DNA of 64,000 nucleotides from Marinobacterium profundum (GTDB lineage Bacteria; Pseudomonadota; Gammaproteobacteria; Pseudomonadales; Balneatricaceae): positions 1 through 64,000 of the forward strand of contig NZ_BCNS01000129.1 in NCBI RefSeq assembly GCF_001528745.1, in the 5' to 3' direction. The position numbers and the translations under genes were made by a program. Shown in pieces: positions 46,657 through 55,211 of the stretch; position 1 is the stretch's first letter; each line of letters starts with the position of its first letter. The notes under the pieces were generated by a model. It saw nothing but the letters and a program-made list of their open reading frames with translations, did not search any database and was not told the origin of the DNA.

Positions 46657-48483
46657 ATGCAAACAGATTCCGATACCGCCCAGGATGACCTGCGCCAGGC
46701 CTGGGTTCAGTTCAGCGCCGCCTCCAGCCATGAAGAGTACTGCCAGCACTGGCTGGCATTGATCTGCACCCGCATAGGCAATGTCGATCTGGCCGCCCTG
46801 GTGCTGGACAGCGGTGAAGCGGGCTTTCAGCCCACCGCCATCTGGCCCGAAAAGTCCCAGCCCGATGCTGATTTTACCGCCCTCATAGAGGAAGGCATCG
46901 AAGAGGCTTCGGGTTTGGTGCACTCCCTTGGCAATGGCGCCTTTGGGGTGGCCTTCCCGGTACGCCTCGATGGCGAACTGGTGGGCGTGGTGGCCTTGTC
47001 GCTGCGCGTGCCCAGTGCACGCCTGCCCGCGGTGATGGAGCAGGTGCAGTGGGGCAGCGCCTGGATCGAGTTGATGCTGCGTCGCCACCGTGGCCAGGAA
47101 CAGGGCCTGCAGTTTGAGCGTCTGTCGGGCGCTGTGGACCTGCTGGGTGCCGTGCTGGCGGAGCCGGATTTCAACGCTGCGTCCATGACCTTCGTCAACG
47201 AACTGGCTAGCGCCCATGGCTGTGATCGCGTCAGTTTTGGACTCTGCAAAGGTGCCCAGGTGCAGATCAGCGCGCTGTCCCACAGCGCCCAGTTCGGCAA
47301 GAAAATGAACCTGATCCGGCGCCTGAGTGGCGTCATGGATGAGGCGGTACTGCAGCGCGGCCATATCAATTACCCCGACAGCGGTGACAGCGGCAACATG
47401 CTGGTGCAGCGCGAGCATATGCAGTTTTCCCTCAGTTATGGCAATGCCCGCCTGCTGACGGTTCCGCTGCATTCGGGGGAGGACTATTTTGGTGCCGTGA
47501 CCCTGGAGCGTGAAGCCGACAGGCCTTTCCTTGAGGACGAGGTGGATCGCATTCGCAGCATAGTGGCGCTGTCGGGGGAGGCACTGAAGAACAAACATGG
47601 CCAGGATAGGCGCTGGTATCAGCAACTTGGGTCGGCCTGCCTGACCCAGTTCAAGCGCCTGTTCGGCAAGGGCCATCCCGGACGCAAGCTCAGCCTGTTA
47701 TTGCTGATCGCCCTGGTGGTGTTTTTCAGCCTGGCCACCGGCACTTACCGGGTGGCGGCGGACAGCGTGCTGGAGGGCTCGGTGCGCCGGGCCATAGTAG
47801 CGCCGTTCGAGGGCTATCTGGATACCGCTGCCGTCAAGGCGGGGGAGCGGGTGACGGCGGAACAGGAAATGAGTCGGCTGGATGACCGTGACCTGACGCT
47901 GGAAAAACTCGGCTTTATCAGCGAACAGGCCAAGCTGCAGCGCCAGTACGAAGAAGCGGTGGCCAATCGCGACCGCTCCGAAGCCAAGGTGGTGCAGGCG
48001 CAGCTGGAACAGAACCGGGCCGAGCTGGACCTGGTGATCAGCAAGCTTGCCCGCACGCGGCTGCGGGCCCCCTTTGATGGCCTGGTGGTTAGCGGCGATC
48101 TGAGCCAGCGCCTGGGCAGTGCGGTGGAGCAGGGCGAGGTGCTGTTTGAAGTGGCGCCTTTGGACAGCTACCGGGTGATTCTGTGGGTCGATGAACACCG
48201 CATGGCGGATATTCGCGAAGGTCTGCAGGGGCGGCTGGTGCTCAATGCGCTGCCGGAAACTGCTTTTGATTTCGATGTAAGCCAGGTGACGCCGGTGACC
48301 GAGGCGCGGGATGGCGGTAACTTCTTCCGTGTCGAGGCGGCACTGGCGGCGCCCTTGCCGGAGCTGCGTCCTGGCATGGAGGGTGTCGGCAAGATCGAGG
48401 TGGATGACCGTAAGCTGATCTGGATCTGGACCTACCCGCTGCAGCAGTGGCTGCGACTCAAGCTCTGGGCCTGGTGGCCCTGA
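46657..48483 (+). CDS. GAF-domain HlyD-type membrane-fusion protein
   Basis: This 608-residue protein has a cytoplasmic N-terminal part with two GAF-like regions (about 1-140 and 150-320). A single membrane segment lies near 344-365 (KLSLLLLIALVVFFSLATG). A HlyD-type adaptor then follows: first lipoyl half IVAPFEGYLDTAAVKAGERV, coiled-coil near 430-470 and second half RLRAPFDGLVVSGDL. HlyD proteins join inner-membrane transporters to TolC. A GAF sensor fused to one is unusual and could tie export to a cytoplasmic signal. The start ATG 46657 has only a weak ribosome site and the upstream TTG is an alternative. The stop abuts the next GTG. Confidence 0.85.
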   Translation: MQTDSDTAQDDLRQAWVQFSAASSHEEYCQHWLALICTRIGNVDLAALVLDSGEAGFQPTAIWPEKSQPDADFTALIEEGIEEASGLVHSLGNGAFGVAFPVRLDGELVGVVALSLRVPSARLPAVMEQVQWGSAWIELMLRRHRGQEQGLQFERLSGAVDLLGAVLAEPDFNAASMTFVNELASAHGCDRVSFGLCKGAQVQISALSHSAQFGKKMNLIRRLSGVMDEAVLQRGHINYPDSGDSGNMLVQREHMQFSLSYGNARLLTVPLHSGEDYFGAVTLEREADRPFLEDEVDRIRSIVALSGEALKNKHGQDRRWYQQLGSACLTQFKRLFGKGHPGRKLSLLLLIALVVFFSLATGTYRVAADSVLEGSVRRAIVAPFEGYLDTAAVKAGERVTAEQEMSRLDDRDLTLEKLGFISEQAKLQRQYEEAVANRDRSEAKVVQAQLEQNRAELDLVISKLARTRLRAPFDGLVVSGDLSQRLGSAVEQGEVLFEVAPLDSYRVILWVDEHRMADIREGLQGRLVLNALPETAFDFDVSQVTPVTEARDGGNFFRVEAALAAPLPELRPGMEGVGKIEVDDRKLIWIWTYPLQQWLRLKLWAWWP

Positions 48484-50631
48484 GTGGCAGAGTCGCTTTT
48501 CAGTGCCTCCTGGCATCGCGTTGCGCAGCTCAAACCGCGGTTGCGCTCCCATGTCGAGATCAATCGCCATGTCTATCGCGGCGATGTCTGGTATGTGGTG
48601 CAGGACGATGCCAGCGGGCGCTACCACCGCTTTACCCCACAGGCTTATTGCCTTATTGGCCTGATGAATGGCCGCCGTACCCTGGATGATCTGTGGCACA
48701 GTGCCGGTGAGCAGCTCGGCGATGACATGCCCTCCCAGGATGAGGTGATTCGGCTGTTATCGCAGCTGTATCGGGTGGATGTTATTCAGACCGACGTGAT
48801 CCCCGATATTGGCGAGTTGAGTCAGCGCCGCCAGCGCGATCAGCAGAACCGCCTGCTGGCCATCTTCAAGTCGCCCCTGGCGATCAAAATTCCCCTGCTG
48901 GATCCGGAGCCCTTTCTCAACCGCACCGCGGGCCTGAGCCGCTGGTTGTTCAATCCGGTGACCGCGCTGCTGTGGCTGTTCTGCATTGGCTGGGCGCTAA
49001 GCCAGGCGGCCTACCACTGGCCGCAACTGACCGAGAACCTGGCCGATCGGGTACTGGCGGCGGAAAACTTGCTTCTGATCTGGCTGGCCTATCCGGTGGT
49101 CAAGCTGGTGCACGAGTTCGGCCATGCCTATGCGGTCAAACGCTGGGGCGGTGAGGTGCACGAGATGGGGGTGATGTTCCTGATCTTCATGCCCATCCCC
49201 TATGTGGATGCCTCGTCCTCGGCGTCCTTTCGCAGCAAGTACCAGCGCATGCTGGTGGCGGCGGCGGGCATTATGGTGGAGGCGTCGATAGCGGCCCTGG
49301 CCATGTGGGTCTGGGTTCATGCCGAACCCGGTGTGGTGCGCAGCCTGGCCTTCAATACGCTGCTGATCGCCGGCGTATCGACGGTGCTGTTCAACGGTAA
49401 CCCGCTGCTGCGCTTTGATGCCTACTATGTGCTGGGAGACTGGCTCGAGATACCGAACCTGGGGGCGCGCAGCACCCGTCAGGTGGCTTATCTGTGCAAG
49501 CGTTACCTGCTGGGGCTGAGCGACGAAACCTCGCCGGCCTACAGTCGGCGGGAAGCCTGGTGGCTGTTCTGCTATGCCTTGGCCAGCTTCGTGTACCGGG
49601 TATTCATTACCCTTACTATTGTGCTCTTTGTGGCCAGCGAGCTGTTTTTTATCGGCATACTGCTGGCCATGCTGTCGCTTTACAACATGTTCGGCAAACC
49701 CCTGCTGGCCATCCTCAAGTATCTGACCATGGATAGAAGCGTGTTACATAAAAGAGGCCGTATTCTGGCTGTTACCCTGGGCCTCGGTGGCCTGCTGTTT
49801 GCGCTGCTGTTTGTTATGCCAGTACCCAAAATGACCCTGGCCCAGGGCATTTTCTGGGCCCCGGAAGAGGCCCAGGTTCAGGCCCGCAGTAACGGTTTTC
49901 TGCAACAGATCGAGGTTGGCTCCGGCCAGTCGGTGGAGGCGGGCCAGGTGCTCTTTGTCAGTGATAATCCGCAGCTGGAGGCCGATCTCGCCCAGGCGGT
50001 GGGGCGGCTGAAGGAGCTGATGGTGCTGTACCAGACTGCCATTGCCGATGAGCGGCGCAACGAAGCCGGCATGGTGCTGGAGGAAATTACCCAGGCTCGG
50101 GCGACCCTGGCGCGCTATGCCGATGAACAGCGTGATCTGACGCTGCGCAGCCGTGCCCAGGGCGCATTTCAGCTGGCGCTGCCGGTTGACCCCCTGGGGC
50201 GCCTGATACCGCGTGGCACCCTGATGGGCTATCTGCTGCAGCCGGGGGATTACCGCGTGCGGGTGGCGGTGGGGCAGGATGATGTCGAGTCCATTCGCAA
50301 CGACCTGCAGGGGTTGAGTGTGCGTTTGTCGGAGCAGGTCGAACAGGAACTTCCGGCGCGCATGCTGGCGGAGGTGCCCAGCGCCCAGAAAATACTGCCA
50401 AGCCCCGCGCTATCGGTCACAGGCGGTGGACAATTTGCGCTTGATCCCGGCAATCAGGACCAGCCGGAAGCCTTCGATACCGTGTTTCTGTTTGATGTCG
50501 GTGTGGACAACCTGCCGATTCAGAAAATCGGTGAACGTGTCTATGTGCGCTTCGAACATACACCCGAGGCCATCGGCTTTCGCATTTACCGCAATCTGCG
50601 CCGCGTGCTGCTGCGCGAGCTGGAGTTTTAG
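48484..50631 (+). CDS. PqqD-like/M50 metalloprotease-like/HlyD fusion membrane protein
   Basis: This 715-residue multi-domain protein starts at GTG directly after the previous stop. Residues about 15-110 look like a PqqD-type winged-helix domain (RGDVWYVVQDDASGRYHRF, then FTPQAYCLIGLMNGRRTLDD). Membrane helices follow with the M50 zinc motif HEFGH at 210-214 and a later RFDAYY with Asp312, the usual third-ligand region. The C-terminal third (about 455-620) is HlyD-like (VQARSNGFLQQIEVGSGQSV). The active-site residues look intact, so proteolysis is plausible but unproven. Its location makes it a core membrane component of the export machine. Confidence 0.85.
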   Translation: MAESLFSASWHRVAQLKPRLRSHVEINRHVYRGDVWYVVQDDASGRYHRFTPQAYCLIGLMNGRRTLDDLWHSAGEQLGDDMPSQDEVIRLLSQLYRVDVIQTDVIPDIGELSQRRQRDQQNRLLAIFKSPLAIKIPLLDPEPFLNRTAGLSRWLFNPVTALLWLFCIGWALSQAAYHWPQLTENLADRVLAAENLLLIWLAYPVVKLVHEFGHAYAVKRWGGEVHEMGVMFLIFMPIPYVDASSSASFRSKYQRMLVAAAGIMVEASIAALAMWVWVHAEPGVVRSLAFNTLLIAGVSTVLFNGNPLLRFDAYYVLGDWLEIPNLGARSTRQVAYLCKRYLLGLSDETSPAYSRREAWWLFCYALASFVYRVFITLTIVLFVASELFFIGILLAMLSLYNMFGKPLLAILKYLTMDRSVLHKRGRILAVTLGLGGLLFALLFVMPVPKMTLAQGIFWAPEEAQVQARSNGFLQQIEVGSGQSVEAGQVLFVSDNPQLEADLAQAVGRLKELMVLYQTAIADERRNEAGMVLEEITQARATLARYADEQRDLTLRSRAQGAFQLALPVDPLGRLIPRGTLMGYLLQPGDYRVRVAVGQDDVESIRNDLQGLSVRLSEQVEQELPARMLAEVPSAQKILPSPALSVTGGGQFALDPGNQDQPEAFDTVFLFDVGVDNLPIQKIGERVYVRFEHTPEAIGFRIYRNLRRVLLRELEF

Positions 50632-52611
50632 GTGGGCTGCGCCTCCCATCCGCCGGCGGATTACCGCCACAGACCCGAGCGCGTGCGTCCGCAGCTGGGC
50701 TGGCTGCAGCGTCTCGGTCAGCGGCTGCAGGGACTGCTGGAGCAAAGTCCCAGGCGGCTGCACGGGCGCCAGCAGCGCTTTGTCCGTCAGGTGGCGCTGT
50801 TTGCCCGTGCGACTGAGGTCGAGGACGACGACAGCCTGATAGAGCAGGCCCGCCTGCTGGGCGAGCGTCTGCGCGTGACGGGTTTTGACGATGCCCAGGT
50901 CGCGCAGCTGTTCGCCATTATCCGCGAGCTGTCGGGACGCACTTTGGGCATGCGCCACTTTGACAGCCAGCTGGTGGGCGGCTGGATTCTGCTGCAGGGG
51001 CGCGCAGCCGAGATGAAAACCGGCGAGGGCAAGACCCTCACCGCCGTGTTGCCGGTGATCACTGCGGCCCTGGCCGGCTTGCCGGTGCATGTAATCACCG
51101 TGAACGACTACCTCACCGAACGCGATGCCATGGAGATGCAGCCGCTGTACCTGCGTTTTGGTCTGAGTCTCGGCCTGATCACGCATGCTGCAACTCCCGT
51201 GCAGCGGCGCCAGGCCTATGGCTGCGATATCGTCTACGTGACCGGCAAGGAACTGGTGTTCGATTACCTGCGCGATCGCATGAAAATGCCCCAGACGCAC
51301 CCACTGCGGCTTCAGGTGGAGTCGCTTAAAAGCACCCGGCTGGAAAAACAGCTGCAGCTGCGCGGGTTGCACTTTGCACTGGTGGACGAGGTCGACAGCG
51401 TGCTGATCGACGAGTCCCGCACGCCGCTGATCATCTCCGGCACCCAGGGTAACGCCGAGGAACAGGCCTTTATCGAAACTGGCTATCAGCTGTCGTTTCA
51501 GCTGGGCGAGGGTACGGATTTCAATCTTGACCGGGACAGGCGCAGCGTCGATCTGACCGAGCAGGGCTGTGAGACTCTGCGCAGGCTCAGCATAGGTCTT
51601 GGGCCGCTGTTCCGTGGCTCCATCCGGCGTGAGGAGATCGTCCACAAGGCCTTGCTGGCGCGGCTGATCTACCGGGTGGACCAAGACTATCTGGTGCGTG
51701 AAGGCAAGATTGAACTGATAGATCCCCTCAGTGGCCGGGTGATGGAGGGGCGCTCCTGGGAGCGCGGGCTGCACCAGATGGTGGAGCTCAAGGAGGCCTG
51801 CGAACTAACGCAGCAGCGCGTGACCCTGGCCCGTATCAGCTATCAGAATTTCTTTCGCCGCTACCTGCATCTGTGCGGCATGACCGGCACCGCCTGGGAA
51901 GTGCGCAAGGAGCTTTGGCGGGTTTATGGCCTGGCGGTTACACCTGTGCCCACCCATAAACCATCCAGGCGCGAGACCTGGCCTGCACGGGTGTTCGCCA
52001 CCGATGCGCAGCGCTGGGCCGCCGTGATTGAGCGCTGTCAGCAGTTGATCGCTGAGGGCCGGGCGGTATTGATCGGAACCCAGTCGGTGGCCAGTTCCGA
52101 GTGTGGCAGCGGCTACCTGCGCCAGGCCGGTATTGAACATCAGCTTCTCAGTGCCAAGCAGGACCAGGGTGAAGCCCAGATCGTGGCCCGGGCGGCAGAG
52201 CCTGGGCGTATCACCCTGGCCACGCATATGGCGGGCCGGGGCACCGATATCAAGCTGGACCCGGTGGTGGAGCAGGCCGGTGGCCTGCACGTTATCCTCA
52301 CCGAACACTACGAGTCGGGGCGGGTCGACCGGCAGTTGGCCGGGCGCTGTGCACGCCAGGGAGATCCGGGCAGTTTCGAGATGATGCTGACGCTGGAAAA
52401 TCAGCCGCTGCGCACACTCAAGGCCAAAAGTCTGCTGACCACCGCCCAGTCTCTGGGCCTCACAACTGCCAGTGGGCAACGCATGGCTTTGTCCGCGTTG
52501 CGCACTGAACAACAGTATACCGAGCGGCAAAACTACCTGGCCCGCCAGGTGACCCTTGAGTATGATCTTAGGCTCAATGAGCTGCTCGCTTTCTCGGGAT
52601 CTACCGACTGA
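50632..52611 (+). CDS. short SecA-like ATPase
   Basis: This 659-residue SecA relative starts at a GTG next to the previous stop. Motor motifs are intact: AEMKTGEGKTLTAVLP (Walker A, Gly131-Thr135), VDEVDSVLIDESRTPLIISG (DEAD-type box with SecA preprotein-binding region), LCGMTGTAWEVRKEL, THMAGRGTDIKLDP (about 531-544) and DRQLAGRCARQGDPGS. It stops soon after the last motif, so most of the C-terminal helical scaffold, wing and the Cys-rich tail of SecA (about 900 residues) are missing. Housekeeping SecA must be elsewhere. It is the only ATPase in the block, hence its likely power source. Confidence 0.9.
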   Translation: MGCASHPPADYRHRPERVRPQLGWLQRLGQRLQGLLEQSPRRLHGRQQRFVRQVALFARATEVEDDDSLIEQARLLGERLRVTGFDDAQVAQLFAIIRELSGRTLGMRHFDSQLVGGWILLQGRAAEMKTGEGKTLTAVLPVITAALAGLPVHVITVNDYLTERDAMEMQPLYLRFGLSLGLITHAATPVQRRQAYGCDIVYVTGKELVFDYLRDRMKMPQTHPLRLQVESLKSTRLEKQLQLRGLHFALVDEVDSVLIDESRTPLIISGTQGNAEEQAFIETGYQLSFQLGEGTDFNLDRDRRSVDLTEQGCETLRRLSIGLGPLFRGSIRREEIVHKALLARLIYRVDQDYLVREGKIELIDPLSGRVMEGRSWERGLHQMVELKEACELTQQRVTLARISYQNFFRRYLHLCGMTGTAWEVRKELWRVYGLAVTPVPTHKPSRRETWPARVFATDAQRWAAVIERCQQLIAEGRAVLIGTQSVASSECGSGYLRQAGIEHQLLSAKQDQGEAQIVARAAEPGRITLATHMAGRGTDIKLDPVVEQAGGLHVILTEHYESGRVDRQLAGRCARQGDPGSFEMMLTLENQPLRTLKAKSLLTTAQSLGLTTASGQRMALSALRTEQQYTERQNYLARQVTLEYDLRLNELLAFSGSTD

Positions 52612-53417
52612 TGACCAAGACACTCGTATCTATCGCCCTGCTTAGCCTGGCCGGCAGCAGCTTTGCCGCCAGCCTGGATGAAGTGGAGCTGCTGCTCGCC
52701 GCGCCGCTGGAAGTGCCCCTGGCCCTGTCGGCCGAGAGCCCGAATCTCGCCACCGATTGCCTGCTGACCCCCAGTATTGATGCGAACATTGCCAGCCCAG
52801 TAGTGGGTGTTCTGGATACGGTGAAGGTCGGGCGGGGGGATCAGGTGAAAAAGGGCCAGGTGCTGTTCAAGCTGCGCTCCGAAGTAGAGGAGGCTACGCT
52901 CAAGCTCAACCGTGCCCAGACCGAGTATGGCAAGCGCACCATCGCCCGCAATACCGAACTCTATGAGCGCAATCTGATTTCGGAGCAGGAAAAAGACGAA
53001 ATCGTTATCACCAACCGTCTCTACGGCTATGAGTTGGGCCAGACCCAGGCATTGCTGCAGCAGAAAACCATCAAGAGCCCGCTCACAGGCGTGGTGGTCG
53101 AGACCTTTCTGGATCCCGGTGAGTACGTCGGCGAAGAACCCATACTGCAGGTAGTACAGCTGGACCCGCTCTACGTTGAGGCGGTAGTGCCGGCGGAATA
53201 TCACGGCAAGATCAAGGCCGGCGCCACCGCCATGGTGACCCTGGCGGCGCCGCTGAACAGCAGCCACCAGGCGCGGGTCGAGATCGTTGACCGCGTGCTC
53301 GATGCCGCCAGCAGCACCTTCGGCGTGCGCCTGCAGCTGGATAACCCCGACTACCTGCTGCCCGCAGGCCTCAAGTGCAGCGTCAACTTCGAGCTCAATC
53401 AGGTCGCGGGTAAATAG
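52611..53417 (+). CDS. HlyD/RND-type periplasmic adaptor subunit
   Basis: This 268-residue adaptor has a signal peptide (MTKTLVSIALLSLAGSSFAAS). Its ATG overlaps the stop of the SecA-like gene by one base. It shows the first lipoyl half SPVVGVLDTVKVGRGDQVK, a short coiled coil (about 90-140) and the second half IKSPLTGVVVETFLDPGEYV, then a beta barrel. It is shorter than typical HlyD and has no transmembrane anchor other than the signal. It probably adds a periplasmic adaptor to the TolC-containing machine. It is the last gene of the block, converging on the MocR-type gene. Confidence 0.88.
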   Translation: MTKTLVSIALLSLAGSSFAASLDEVELLLAAPLEVPLALSAESPNLATDCLLTPSIDANIASPVVGVLDTVKVGRGDQVKKGQVLFKLRSEVEEATLKLNRAQTEYGKRTIARNTELYERNLISEQEKDEIVITNRLYGYELGQTQALLQQKTIKSPLTGVVVETFLDPGEYVGEEPILQVVQLDPLYVEAVVPAEYHGKIKAGATAMVTLAAPLNSSHQARVEIVDRVLDAASSTFGVRLQLDNPDYLLPAGLKCSVNFELNQVAGK

Positions 53418-53438
53418 ACAGAAGCCTAATGCTCTGGC

Positions 53439-54860
53439 TCACACCAGCAGGGCTTTCAGCGACGGGCCTTCGTGCAGCAGTTCCCTCAGGCGTTCCAGCG
53501 CCACCTTTAGCTGGTCGCGGGCTGGCGGTGGTGTGAGGCAGATACGCACGGCCTGAGGCGCGGGCTGGCTGCCAACGCAAAAGGGCTCGGCGCCGATCAG
53601 GGTGACGCCGCGCTCGGCAGCGCGCTGGACAAAATCGACCGCCCGCCAGGGGTCTGGCAGTGCCAGCCAGGCGTGCAGGCCGCAGGGGTGGTAATTCAGT
53701 TCGTATCCTTGCAGGCATTCGCGCATGAGCTGCTGGCGAGCCGCCAGTTCCTGCCATTGCCAGTCAATTAGCGTTTCGGCCATGCCGGATGCGAGCCATT
53801 CGCAGGCAATGGCGCCCGGCAGGCTGGAGCTGGCCCAGCACTGGGCGCGCAGACCGGCACTGAGCTGGGTGATCAGGCTGGCGGGGGCGCGCAGGGCGCC
53901 AAAACGCAGACCACCTGCCAGAATCTTGGACACGCTGAAAATATAGAGCGCGCGTTCCGGCGCCAGCTGGTAGAACGCCTGGCCGCGATGCTCAGGTGCG
54001 ACGTACTGAACCCCATCCTCCAGCAGCAACAAATCGTAGCGCCGCGCAATCTCGACTATGGCTTCACGCCTGGCCTGGCTCATCTGCGCGACCGTGGGGT
54101 TATTGTACTCGGGCATCAGGTAGAGCAGGCGGATGCGCTGTTGCTGGCAGAGCCGCTCGAGCGCATCCGGTCGCATGCCTTCGCCATCCATGGGCACGGG
54201 CAGATGTTTCAACCCCAGCTGGCGGGCGGCGGCAATCATGCCGGGGTAGGTTAGGGCATCGGAGGCCACGGCTTCGCCGGGGCGTACCAGCACCTGCAGC
54301 GCCAGAAAGTCCGCATGCTGCCCACCCTCCGTCAATATCAGTTCGTCCGCCGCCATCGGCAGGCCCTGGGCGCTGAGCCAGCGGGCAAGGCTGCTGCGTT
54401 GCGCGCTATTGCCCTGCTCGGGTTGGTAGTGCAACGCGGCCTCTAACACATCGGGCCTGCCGGCCAGGCGCTCCATCAGGGCGGATAGTTGCTGCTGGCG
54501 CAGAGGCGTCTCGATCGGGGTGCTTAGCGACAGGTCTATGCTGTTTTGGCCAGCGGCGGAGAGGTGACGGAATCCGGGAGCCTCAGTCTGTTGCGCACGC
54601 ACCCGGGTACCGCTGCCTATCTTTGCTTCCAGCAGGCCGCGGCGTTCTGCTTCACGGTAGGCGCGGGTGATGGTGCCCACTGTGACCTGGAGTGCATCCG
54701 CCAGCAGGCGCTGGGGTGGCAGGCGATCACCGGGTTTGAGGTTGCCGTCGGCGATATCCCGGGCCAGTTGATCGACCAGCGCCTTGTAAAGCGGGCTGCT
54801 GTCACGCTCAAGCTCCGGCAACCAGTGACAGCGCGATTGTGCACGTTGCTGAACAGTCAT
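53439..54860 (-). CDS. MocR-type GntR/aminotransferase transcriptional regulator
   Basis: This 473-residue protein has an N-terminal GntR winged helix at about 20-90 (YKALVDQLARDIADGNLKPG, then RLPPQRLLADALQVTVGTIT) fused to a class-I aminotransferase fold to the C-terminus. The pyridoxal-phosphate lysine region is FSVSKILAGGLRFG and the nearby Asp/Tyr segment is YLMPEYNNPTVAQM. MocR proteins sense PLP or amino compounds and bind paired repeats in divergent promoters. It is divergent from a LysE-type exporter, so it may control it and itself. The function is inferred from the family. Confidence 0.9.
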   Translation of the reverse strand: MTVQQRAQSRCHWLPELERDSSPLYKALVDQLARDIADGNLKPGDRLPPQRLLADALQVTVGTITRAYREAERRGLLEAKIGSGTRVRAQQTEAPGFRHLSAAGQNSIDLSLSTPIETPLRQQQLSALMERLAGRPDVLEAALHYQPEQGNSAQRSSLARWLSAQGLPMAADELILTEGGQHADFLALQVLVRPGEAVASDALTYPGMIAAARQLGLKHLPVPMDGEGMRPDALERLCQQQRIRLLYLMPEYNNPTVAQMSQARREAIVEIARRYDLLLLEDGVQYVAPEHRGQAFYQLAPERALYIFSVSKILAGGLRFGALRAPASLITQLSAGLRAQCWASSSLPGAIACEWLASGMAETLIDWQWQELAARQQLMRECLQGYELNYHPCGLHAWLALPDPWRAVDFVQRAAERGVTLIGAEPFCVGSQPAPQAVRICLTPPPARDQLKVALERLRELLHEGPSLKALLV

Positions 54861-55211
54861 TTTTCTTCTCCGGCCGTGCGGCCCTCTGCAGGGTTGTCGG
54901 GGTGATAATGGATTGTATGCGTGACAAATCTACAATTGAACCCTTTTTGTTTGCGGATAATACTGTCCTCTATCGATATTGTTTAACTTAATTCGTGAAT
55001 TAGCGTCATATTGTATCCATACAATTAAGTGGATTCGCAGTAGCTATTCGCAGAGTTATTCGCAGAGTTATTCGCAAGAGCAGGGGAGCTGAGTCATGCT
55101 ATTGATTAAAAGACCGAGCGCTGAAAATAGGTGTCATGGGCCTTCGTGTGCGGCCTCAGCGCGTGGTTGGGTTGCGCAATTGTCAGCAGGGCTTTCAACA
55201 GGAGAAGGGGC
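54861..55211. promoter_or_regulatory. MocR/LysE divergent promoter region
   Basis: The motif ATTGTAT occurs at 54912-54918 and again at 55010-55016, where it forms an inverted repeat with ATACAAT (55019-55025) around CC. ACAATT also occurs at 54932-54937. MocR regulators bind such repeated half-sites, so this 351-bp region is a good operator candidate. A 12-bp-spaced direct repeat lies at 55033-55076. Confidence 0.55.
55033..55076. repeat. four ATTCGCA direct repeats
   Basis: ATTCGCA occurs at 55033, 55046, 55058 and 55070, spaced 13, 12 and 12 bp. The last three form near-perfect 12-bp tandem units. They lie between the MocR operator-like palindrome and the LysE start. Confidence 0.85.

Noticed and set aside
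46225-47676. 483-codon minus-strand frame across the DUF3467 and GAF-HlyD genes
   Set aside because: The plus-strand genes carry domains and a signal-anchor; the minus frame has none.
50632-52611. the housekeeping SecA gene
   Set aside because: It lacks the C-terminal scaffold and metal-binding tail and sits in a cargo-specific operon; an essential full-length SecA is expected elsewhere.
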